Shown: positions 20,895 through 30,300 of the stretch, piece after piece | Numbering within the stretch: the first letter of the stretch is position 1 | Layout: each line of letters opens with the position of its first letter | Origin: Bedellia somnulentella | Taxonomy: Eukaryota > Arthropoda > Insecta > Lepidoptera > Bedelliidae | Assembly: GCA_963576735.1 (NCBI GenBank) | Contig: OY755173.1 | Location: 13,858,873 to 13,922,872 of the forward strand | Reading direction: 5' to 3' | DNA length: 64,000 bases | Program-made: the position numbers and the translations under genes | The notes under the pieces: model-generated | Database searches by the model: none | What the model was told of the DNA's origin: nothing | Seen by the model: only the letters and a program-made list of their open reading frames with translations

Positions 20895-23010
20895 GTATGT
20901 ATTCAATTAGTAATTTATGAATCGTGCACAAATCCAGACCAAAAAGTCAAATCACTGAGGGGATACTTTCAGTTTCTTTTAACGTTTGAGCTTGCTGAAA
21001 TTAATAAGTTAATATATAAACTGGTTCAGGTAAACCTTGTGCGCATACGTTTTTACACTTTAAAATGCAGTTCTAAAATATACTGCATATATGGTTTGCC
21101 AAAACATGTTTTTTCTTAATTTTGGCATTGGCTGTTGTTGTTGTATATCTAAAAAGCTCACTTTAGGGTGACAAGAAACCCTAATCAGGCATTTTTTCTT
21201 TCATTCCTTAATTCATAAATTAAATTGATGTGATAAGTACATACATTATTTTTACCAAAGTCTAGACAGATACAATCTTGTTTTACTTAGGTCTCAAATT
21301 TTAATGTTTACTTTTTTGTCTACTTAGTAGACAAAGTGGGTGCAAAAAAACAGCTAGCTGTACATTCCTATTACTTTTGTATTTATATAATTGCTTCACC
21401 TTAACCATCATTCACTTAAAATACCCTAATTTACCTTTTAGAAAACCCATTGGAAGAGATTAAGTTGAGACCTTATAATCTGACAATACATGGCAAAAGT
21501 ATTTCACAAAAATCCTACTGTAAGTAATTTTGGAGTAAAAAGCAGTCTTTTTTTAAAGCAATTTACTTACTAGGACTCTTGCCATAGCCATACATTTACA
21601 CTGGGGCTGTGATCAGCACTTTGCATGATTCTAACAAATCTCTGTCTAGCTTCCCTCACATGCTCTTATGTAATATTGATAAATAAACAATAACTATTCC
21701 TCAGGAAATTGGAAGGATGATCTTTGAATTATTTGCTGACATAGTGCCAAAGACAGCAGAGAACTTTAGGGAGTTCTGCACAGGAGAATACCGAAGAGAT
21801 GGAGTGCCTTTAGGGTATAAAGGAGCAACATTTCACAGAGTGATCAAAGATTTCATGATTCAAGGTGGTGATTTTGTGAACGTAAGTAATAAACAACATT
21901 TCTGCAAAACCATCAACCATAACTTCTAGCTGCAATTTTCTAGTTTTCAAAACCTTCATACCCATAGCTTTAAATCCAAAAAAAAGGGTAGCCAGAGGTT
22001 TGGAATTAAAATTCCTCAGCAACATTTGAAAGTCGAGTGAAAAAGGATTGTTAAATTAACATCTAATACCCTAAGTTGCCCCTTTCACACAACACAAACA
22101 AACACCCATGATGGGGAGAAATGCTGCTTTTCTAAGCCTCTAATTTCATATATTCTTAGATTTAAATCCAAAAAAAGAGGTACTCACAGCTTTAGAATTA
22201 GATATTCATTCATCAGTTTTCAAAGTTGAATGAGGAAAAAAATAGTAGAATAAAGGATGACGGAAAATGGGTCTCCAGTGCCAAAACCCTTATTGCACTA
22301 TACAACACCTATGGAAGTAGGTCAGTAGTATTCTAATCTGCCACTTCAAAGCTATTTTTACTCTATAATTACTTATTACAAAGTGGAAAAATTTGTTTGT
22401 CTGTAATGAATTGGCTCTGAAACCACTGGACCAATTTAAAAAAATGCAATAAAATCCTACAACCTTTAGAAAATACATACACATATGCTATATATCTTAC
22501 ATAACCCAAAAATTCGTAAGGGTTGAGCAGTAAGTATAGAAATCTTAGTTACTTAAAAAATTAAAAAAAAAAATATGTATCTGGGGCAGTCTACTAGTAC
22601 TCTAATAAAAGAAAAACATACTCTTCAGCTTAACCTATACCTTTATTTTATAGTTATATAATTGTATTTCTAGTCAGTTATAATATTTTCTCTTATTTAC
22701 ATTATTCCTTTTTCAGGGAGATGGCACAGGAGTAATGAGTATATATGGAGGCAGCACATTTGCAGATGAAAATTTTTCATTAAAGCATGACTCTCCAGGA
22801 TTATTATCAATGGCTAACAGTGGAAAAGATACTAATGGGTGTCAGTTTTTTGTTACCTGTGCAAAATGTAATTTCTTAGATAACAAACATGTAGTGTTTG
22901 GAAGAGTTATTGATGGTTTATTGGTGATGAGGAAAATAGAAAATGTACCAACTGGACCTAATAATAAACCTAAAATACCAGTCACTATATCACAATGTGG
23001 TCAAATGTAA
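20811..23010 (+). CDS. PPIH: Cyclophilin H (U4/U6.U5 snRNP peptidyl-prolyl isomerase)
   Basis: Exons 20811-20894, 21705-21881 and 22717-23010 give 184 residues, close to the human 177; all junctions are phase 0 GT-AG. The cyclophilin fold is complete: FFDITVG, the catalytic [16 protein letters not shown] (Arg73, Phe78, Met79, Gln81), [30 protein letters not shown] and the PPIH-like end [16 protein letters not shown] binds PRPF4 in the tri-snRNP and acts in pre-mRNA splicing. At residue 140 the sequence is [11 protein letters not shown], with Phe where human PPIH and cyclophilin A have Trp; that Trp is the main cyclosporin contact. The N-terminal 12 residues differ from vertebrates. The gene ends 138 bases from the oppositely oriented COQ10 stop. 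Confidence 0.96.
21705..21881 (+). CDS. PPIH: PPIH exon 2
   Basis: Encodes 59 residues from [12 protein letters not shown] to GGDFVN, including the catalytic Arg and the FMIQ motif. Acceptor TTCCTCAG, donor GTAAGT. Confidence 0.96.
21882..22716 (+). other. PPIH intron 2 with two family B copies in tandem
   Basis: Two diverged reverse copies of repeat family B follow one another (about 21945-22135 and 22150-22340). The remainder is AT-rich and has no visible feature. Intron 1 (20895-21704) also shows nothing recognisable. Confidence 0.55.
22717..23010 (+). CDS. PPIH: PPIH exon 3 (terminal)
   Basis: Encodes 97 residues from [12 protein letters not shown] to SQCGQM and a TAA stop. AATAAA motifs at about 23059 and 23099 lie in the short interval before or within COQ10. 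Confidence 0.96.
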   Translation, partial: GDGTGVMSIYGGSTFADENFSLKHDSPGLLSMANSGKDTNGCQFFVTCAKCNFLDNKHVVFGRVIDGLLVMRKIENVPTGPNNKPKIPVTISQCGQM

Positions 23011-23148
23011 TAAATAACTTTTCAAATTTTACATTTTTTTTTATTTTTTATATGCCAATAAATTAAGAAGCTATGCTTCATGGGATAACAATCACAAAAA
23101 TAAATACATGGTAACATTAAATTTGACTATTACTAACTTAATGTTTCA

Positions 23149-23611
23149 TCAACTCTTTGCAGTTTCAGGTAGCAGTAAATTCCGTGGTTGCATGGAGGGT
23201 GGTCCATATCGCTTTCCTACTTCCTTTATGAATGCATTTTCCATTTGCCTAGCAACTTGGTCAAAAAATAAGTTTGACAAATGTGAATGAATCACTGATC
23301 GGAATTTAAAAGTGATTTGGAAGTCAACAACACAAGACTGCTGTTCACTTTTTAATCCAGGACTAAATCTCCACAGTGTGAGGAGGTACTCAAATAATCG
23401 TCCATCAGCACATTCTGCTCTCACCATGTAGGGTCTAACTAATTTTACACTTGATGTATAACTCTCATTGATGGGAGGGAAACCCACTATTAAATCTGCT
23501 TTCAAATGATCTGGAGTCTTTTTAAGCACAATCGATTTCTTGCACCAAGGAACAAATTTGTAATAATTTTCAACGTCCGACACTACTTCAAACATTTGAT
23601 CCATTGTAAAT
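23149..23611 (-). CDS. Coq10: COQ10 terminal exon (START domain)
   Basis: Acceptor CTTGTTTCAG, then one base completing a Gly codon and 153 residues to the stop. Carries nearly the whole lipid-binding domain. Confidence 0.95.
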
Positions 23612-26600
23612 CTGAAACAAGCCATAAAAACCATTTCAGTTTATTACCAAAATAGTGTAACCAATAAAATTGTGTTATATGTTATTGAGTAATGAATAAT
23701 AACTATACATCCTTTTCTTGATTAAATCAGTAGTTACAGAATAATGAAGTTGCATATTATTTAATTAATTGGACTTTAAAGACTATGACAGTACTGTGTA
23801 TTTAAATGAAATGCAATTACAACTATGACAATTTAGTTAACGCATTAACCCTATCTTTTAATTATTTGTGGTTATTCCTATAAACACGACAGCTAAATTG
23901 TATTTTGACCACTTTTTATACATGTTTAGGTTTAAATTCTAAGTTGGGCCCTACATCTATTCTCTTAAGTTATAAGTATATGTAGTTAATCGATCAAGGT
24001 TGTTAAAGATGAGGGAAAACACAAGCTGATAGTGTATTGTTAAGTGGTGTTAAGCTCACCCTCTTTAATGCACTGTCTTTACTCTGAATGTGCAAGAAAA
24101 TGGCAAATTATGTTCAAAAATACATACACATACTTACGGCTATAAATCCTCAAAAAGGGTAGCTAGAGCTTCAGAATTAAAATTATTCAGCCACTTTTGG
24201 AAGTTGAGTGGGAAAATGATTGCAAAATTAAGGTTCTTTGTGATGGGTCTCCAACTGTATTGCCCAAAAATCATTTAAAAAACCCCAAAACCCTTACTTG
24301 TCTCTTACGATCACACACATACAGAAATGGGGTAGTGATATTCTGAGCCAACACAATACAGCATCTTCAAAAATATGAATTGAATACCTCTGTCATTCTT
24401 TAGATACACAAAATGAATGTTGATTTGAGTTTTATTGCAGCAAAATCCTTCCCACTCTATTTTAACTTGCAAACATTAACCACAATCATTGAACAATTAT
24501 GCAAATCAATCTTAATGTTCTTTCATGTATATTCAAATGAACACCGCCTACCTTACTTGATCTACATTTAGATTTAAGAAGGGTGGTGGTTATTGAAGTG
24601 AAAAATATAATTTAATTTTTCGGTGAAATTAGATTGTTTCAATAGGTTTAAAGAATTTTGCTAAATTATAATAGACTTTTAACTCAGCAATTTTAGATAA
24701 AGAGAAAATGGTACATTAAATTTTAATGACTTAATAAAGTTAAAATAAACAAAAAGTTTAATTTGCTTATAAAATTAAAAGTCTTGCAAGTATAAAACTG
24801 ACTGAAAAAAACAATAACTTAACAGACCTAACCTATGTGAGGGTACTCCCATTAAAAGTGATGTTGGGCTTGCCACTATCAAATAGGTAGGCACAAAGTT
24901 CAGGCAAAAAGTGGCTACTTCAAAGACTGGGCGAATCAATATCACATTTTGAGAAGGATTGGTTTGTATACCATTTACATACTCAATGGTGGCTTGTATA
25001 CAGAAACATGTGCATGGCTTAGCACTTAGGTCTAAGTCTTAAAGCATTGGGCAGGTCTTGGTACAAGAAGAGGATAATGTATTTATAATATAAATATAAG
25101 GAGATTTAATATATAAAGGAAAGAAAAAATTCGACACCGGCGGCAGGGAGCAAACCCGCAACCTCCGTCCCCGTACAACTATACACATACAATAATATGG
25201 GGACCTATACCCGGAGGTCAATATCAGGGATTTCGATTAATGATATTGTCGACAAAAAATAATCTTTCCTTTATTAGCAATAATCCCCACATGAGGTTTT
25301 CATGAAAAAAAAAAACATTTAAACTATAAGCAGATGTAGTACACTTGCAGATCAAGTTAAAAGGATCCCCAAAAAAAATGCAATAATGACTTGTGGTTAG
25401 ACTATATAAATTTACTATATAATTAATAATATACAATACACCTACAAAAATTACATACAATACTAAGACAGAAACATCTATATTCGACATATAAATTATT
25501 TCTCACAGCAGGGTTCAACCTGTAATCTTCAGAGCATTGATGGTCATCTAGAGTTTACAAAAGCTCTTTTTGTTTTGAATTTTACAGGTGTTGGCTGTTC
25601 TTTGTAGTTCTGTTATTACTTTTATATGCTAGTTTTAACATAATTCTCAGTTCAATATCTTTGCATGGATAGGATTATATTTAAAACATCTCTATATAAG
25701 AAACCATCATCCTTTTTTCTGTTGACTTCAGTGAAAAAGTAGTTTTTTGATAATTATTTCTCTATGGTAGGTTTGATCACTTTTGTTCATTCACATGGGA
25801 CACTTAGCAATATCCACCAATTGCCACTGTTCCAGAGGAGTTTGATCACAAAAGAGTGGCCTACCAGAATATAAAAGACAACTATATATAGGCTAGTAGT
25901 TCCTGAGATTAGTAAAATCAAGAAAACAAGTTCTTGGCTTTATACCACTTAGTTTATTTATTAACTTGAATTGTGTAGCAATTTTAGAGAAATAAATTTG
26001 ATTACCATTAAAACCATTATAATATTGTAAATATGTTTGATATATTATTTAATAAATTGTTCATTGGATGTTGTTGTCAATCATCCAGATGTAACAAAAT
26101 ATAAACCCATTATGTTTTGTTAACATAGATAGCAATGCCGTGGTTTGCTAGTGGGACTAGAACTGTTTTTTAGAGTGTGTAGCCCCCAAATTTACATGAT
26201 GTCCAGCTGTATATAGGGATTTATTTGAAATTTGTTTTATTTTAACAAGATTACTATAACAAAAACAAGGTCTATGCCATTTTGATTTAAATGATAATTT
26301 AACAATGTTGTGCAATACATGACTTAACATACCCAACTAATTGTCGCCCACAATATTCTCTGCTTCTATTTGCTTGAGGAATATTAAGGAATGTGCGTTT
26401 TTGTTGAGAAGCATGACTTTGACATTCAAAATATCCATGATCTTGTCTATTTTTGATATGACCCTGAAAACTAAATATTTTCATAAGATAAAAATTAAGC
26501 GCAATTAAGTATCGTAAAATTAAATACTCCATAAATTACAAATTAAGATACCGAGGGTGCGAAAACCTACCTTAAAATGGTTTTTTTTGCTGAATACGAA

Positions 26601-26712
26601 TATATCCTAGGACCAAAAATCACACATGAACGTAGTGTTATCATGATTTACATAAAACGTTTCTGCGTTTTCTTGAATTAGGATTTACCTCGTGTCGAGT
26701 GAAACACATCAT
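23149..26712 (-). CDS. Coq10: Coenzyme Q-binding protein COQ10 (START-like)
   Basis: Minus-strand exons 26689-26712 (probable), 26333-26463 and 23149-23611 join to 205 residues. The middle exon ends CGRQLVG and the last begins FTMDQMFEVVSDVENYYKFV, giving the GF-T-MDQM junction typical of COQ10. Conserved blocks follow: VPWCKKS, VGFPPINESYTS, CADGRLFEYL, WRFSPGL, LFFDQVARQMENAFIKEVGK. COQ10 is a mitochondrial START-domain lipid carrier that delivers ubiquinone to respiratory complexes. The first exon is only eight codons (MMCFTRHE) and rests on phase and splice-site fit; I see no strong mitochondrial presequence, so another first exon is possible. The C-terminal exon overlaps the PPIH 3' end region. 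Confidence 0.9.
23922..24085 (+). repeat. tRNA-derived SINE family A, decayed
   Basis: GTTGGGCCCTACATCTATTC, TATATGTAGTTAATCGATCA, GTTGTTAAAGATGAGGGAAA and CACTGTCTTTACTCTGAATG follow the family order with many substitutions and gaps. Confidence 0.65.
24137..24365 (-). repeat. Short repeat family B
   Basis: Reverse copy with CGGCTATAAATCCTCAAAAA, GATGGGTCTCCAACTGTATT and GCCAACACAATACAGC at the end. Confidence 0.75.
25107..25310. mobile_element. tRNA-like palindromic element, damaged copy
   Basis: Has the two arms TATAAAGGAAAGAAAAAATT and TCTTTCCTTTATTAGCAATA facing each other and the shared right end TCCCCACATGAGGTTTTCAT. The tRNA-like part (GGCAGGGAGCAAACCCGCAA) is degraded. Confidence 0.6.
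26333..26463 (-). CDS. Coq10: COQ10 middle exon
   Basis: Between acceptor TAGTTTTCAG and donor GTATGT. It starts in phase 0 and ends with GG of a Gly codon. Encodes SQQKRTFLNIPQANRSREYC, resembling the (K)R-SFLNL segment before the START domain in animal COQ10. Confidence 0.85.
26689..26712 (-). CDS. Coq10: COQ10 probable first coding exon
   Basis: ATGATG followed by six codons and a donor GTAAAT, phase 0, matching the phase of the middle exon. The nearer donor GTAGGT at 26570 has no in-frame ATG behind it. An unspliced alternative start at about 26530 would add a hydrophobic leader. Confidence 0.5.
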
Positions 26713-27274
26713 TTTTATTAAATGTTTGTCATTTTTACTGCTAAGGAATATTTTGCATCATTTATTTATGTAAACATTTTTAATGAAATCCGTTCCGTGA
26801 CGAGAACACAATACAATTGACGCAACTGACTGACTGACTGACAGAAGGTAGGTAAGTAAGGTAGGTAGGACTGGCTGGACTAGGCTGCTGCGGGCGGATC
26901 ATGGGCGGATAAACTGGACTGGACTTGGACTGTGACTGACACGACACACAAGACTGACATTGACATGACATGACAACTAGTGAGGTATGGCGGAATGACG
27001 GTCACCTCAGAAACTAAACCAATGGCCATTGGCCAACCAATCATATCAACCAAAGTAAAAATATACTGTAAGAAAAGAAATAAAATAAAATAAACGAACG
27101 AAACGTGCATGTGCTGGCTGTGGTGCATGCCGTGCTCTCTGCGCTACTAGTTTCCTGTAAATAAAAGAAAATAATATTTATTATGCTTGTTGTATGAAAG
27201 TATATATTTTATTTAGTTGCAACTGTGTATACTACGTGGTTTGGTTCTGATTCGGTCAGTTTAAGACTGTAAAA
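26713..27274. promoter_or_regulatory. Bidirectional promoter region of COQ10 and NOP2
   Basis: About 560 bases between divergent start codons. An initiator-like TCGGTCAGTTT lies at about 27252-27262, some 15-20 bases before the NOP2 ATG. A CTGA microsatellite (about 26826-26842) and short GGTA repeats (to about 26870) lie on the COQ10 side. No TATA box seen. Confidence 0.5.
26826..26870 (+). repeat. CTGA microsatellite followed by GTAGG-like repeats
   Basis: Four tandem CTGA units, then AGGTAGGTAAGTAAGGTAGG. It sits in the shared promoter interval. Confidence 0.8.
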
Positions 27275-27374
27275 ATGGGTCGAAAAGCTAAGTTCGACGA
27301 AAACAAGAAGGCTAAAAAAGGTCCTGGCAGAAAAGCTAGAAAGCAACCTGATCCAGTATTTAGGAAGGAACTAC
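27275..27374 (+). CDS. Nop2: NOP2 exon 1
   Basis: ATG in context AAAAATGG. Encodes a 33-residue, highly basic nucleolar-type start and one base of a Leu codon. Donor GTAAGG. Confidence 0.9.
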
Positions 27375-30300
27375 GTAAGGTTTTTTATTCTATAAATCCC
27401 CTATAACAGTTACTTATTAAATATGTCTTGTAGCCATTAAGTTTATAGATCTATTATGTTGGGTTTTAAGGTTATGTTTCCTCATGTTGATATTTGACGT
27501 GATACTAAGACCTAATAATTTGATGACCAGCGCAACTTCTTCGGCGTGACATAAGATCTACTAATAATGAAAAAAAATCATGAGTTAAACAAATAACATG
27601 TATGTATGGAAAACTAAAAATACCTTAAATTTCCCGGGGTTCAAAGCTAGACATAAACTGCTGTTATAACCTGCCTTATTCATTAAAACTTTTTCTTAAA
27701 TTTAGGCATGTTTAAGTGACAAACACCTGAACTATGCTATTCAAAGCCATTACTACACAGCACCTTGATTTTAATTATCAATTATAATACAACCATCCTA
27801 TTTGTTCTAATCTTGGTCTTCCTGTTTCTGTCCCCATATTGGTGCTACCAGTTGGACAAGTCTCTTGTGAAAGCGTCAGAGGCTTTTTTGGACTGTTTCA
27901 ATCTAGGGTAGTGTTTTAAAAAGCTCAAGTATTTCGGTCTTTATTCTGGAATTAAAAAACATCAGTCTGAGTTCTTTCATTTGTCAAAAAATTGCAAAAA
28001 TCTTATTAAATAAACTAAGGGACTCAAGTTTTGTAAATTATTGGAATTCAAATGAAAGGCATTGAAAACCATTTCATAGCTTCAGATCGGTGTTGAAGGA
28101 AAATTGAAATGCAAAACTTAGTAGAATTTTATAAAACTTTGCCTTTTAATAAATGGAATTTTTCTATGGCCTAAAATATTTAGTTATTAAATAACATAGT
28201 CCATAGTTTAAGAAAGAGTGACAGAGAAATTTGCGTATCTAGAAAATATGTTCTGTAGACAAGGAAAGAGTGCCCAAGAGTGATGGCAAAGACAGTCATT
28301 GTCAGAAAAAGACTGAATGGCTATCCATGTTTCTGTTGTTTCCAAGTTCCTTGAAATAGAAGTGCTGGTCTTCTGGCTGAGCAGCCAAATTTCTTTATTT
28401 TTATAATGTCTATTTCTGCCTAGAGTATAGTATGTATGTTAATAAGGATAAACTATTGTTTAAACTTCATCTTATTATTTATTTCATAAACATAAACGCT
28501 CACGCCGAATATCCCCAAAGGGGTTGGCAGAGGTACTAATACTTCTGAACATCACGTGACTTATTACTCATTTATTTCAATATTTTCTTAAAATTGTTTT
28601 AGTGGAAACTGATGATGCTCCAAAGAAGCTAACACACAGGCAGAAACAAAGGGCTGCTAGAAGAATAAAAAAGAAAGCAGAATTAGCAGAAAAGAGGAAG
28701 CAGTTGAAGTTATCAAAAAAAGGTGTTCCAAAAGAAGAAACTCAAAAAAAGAAGGCTTCTGATGAATCAGGTGGATCAGATGAATCAGATGATGAAACAC
28801 CCGAAGGTAAGTTTGTTTGTCTTGCTCTTAAAGAGGAAGAGCTTGTTTTATTGTAAGGAGTAATCTGCTGAACAAATCTCTTGATGGGACCTATAGTCTT
28901 CTAAGTGCCATACATACAAACCAACACCCTATTTATGATTGTTAACTGGGTCATATTTTTCTGAATTAGACCTTTTCAAAAGGTATTTATTTTGTATACA
29001 AATTTGTGGTTTTTACAGCTTTCTTAACTTTCGATATACTGGTAGGAAAGGTTGGAATGGTATAGATATTATCTATTTATGTATGATGATGTCTCTTTAA
29101 ATGTGCAGTTGAAAGATGAAGTTGTTTTTGTCAGAATGTATTTCTAGCCAACCTATTAATGAGTGCCAAAATGATTATTTTTATATATTTAACATTATTT
29201 TGTTTAATTTAATGTTTTTTGACATGAATTCCTCATGTGGGGATTATTACTCATAAATAAAAGATGTTATTAAAGGAAAGAAAAATTTCGACACTGGCGG
29301 GGTTCGAACCCCGCCAGTGTCGAAATTTTTCTTTCCTTTAATAACATCTTTTATTTATGAGTAATAATCCCCACATGAGGAATTCATGTCAAAAAACATT
29401 AAATTATGTGATAGTTAGGCGTTTCCAACATTTGCATTCTATCTGAAAAGGTAGACAAGTGGCCGTCCGAATTAGTTAAAAATTCGGAGGTAGGAAATGC
29501 AAACACTACTTGAACGTGTAAAAAAGAAACAAAGGATAGAGAAATTTCGCGCTGGATGCCAACTGACACTGTAGCTCAGTTGGCAGAGCGACGGGGGCGT
29601 ATACCCGAAGGTCGCGGGTTCGAAACCCGCCAGTGTCGAAATTTTTCTTTCCTTTAATAACATCTTTTATTTTGTTTACTTATAGGTTTTACTGATGAAA
29701 ATAAAGAATGGTTAAAACCTAAATCAAAAGGAAAAAAAGTGGATGATGATTCTGGTAGCTATAGTGGCCATGATGAAGGTTCTGTTGAAGAAGACTCTGA
29801 CAAAGAAGCAGATTCTGAAAACGAAGATTATAAGGTACATATGTTCTAATAGGATTAGAGTGTAACATGAAGCTTGAAACATTTGCTTCGAATAGTGTTC
29901 TTGTCGAATAAAATAGACAAGGTTTTGGTTATGATGTCGTATAAAATAGACAAGTTTTTGGTAATGATGTAGTATAAAATAGACATGTTTTTGGTAATGG
30001 CTGTGTAGTGTCGGCTTAGAATAGCACTACCCCATTTCTTCCGGTGGGTGTACGTAAGAGGCGACTAACGGTATTGGAGTTTTGAGGGATTTTTGGGCGA
30101 TGAGGTAGGAGACCCCATCACCAACAACCTTTATTTTACCATCTTTTCCCTACTTAACTTTCCAAAAGTGGCTAAGGAATTTCTAATTCCTTAGCTCTGG
30201 CTACCCCATCTAGGGATTTATACCCGTGAGTATATTTATGTATGTATGTATGTTTTTGGTAATATGAGGTTTTAAATGCATAGATGCAGTACTCGTCACG

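Larger units (their letters stand above)
23612..26332 (-). other. COQ10 intron with repeats
   Basis: Includes a decayed SINE A copy (about 23922-24085), a reverse family B copy (about 24137-24365) and a tRNA-like element remnant (about 25107-25310). The 25320-26330 part has no recognisable feature. Confidence 0.6.
28807..29685 (+). other. NOP2 intron 2, half filled by a tRNA-like element
   Basis: 28807-29204 has no visible feature. The rest is the palindromic tRNA-like element described separately, which runs to within about a dozen bases of the acceptor. Confidence 0.6.

Noticed and set aside
26780..27128. Minus-strand ORFs in the COQ10/NOP2 interval
   Set aside because: Low-complexity translation of the CTGA microsatellite and promoter DNA; no conserved sequence.
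29565..29639. Cloverleaf-like sequence that resembles a tRNA gene
   Set aside because: The acceptor, D and T arms pair, but the anticodon loop lacks the standard T33 and gives no sensible anticodon, and the block is shared by other copies of a mobile element.
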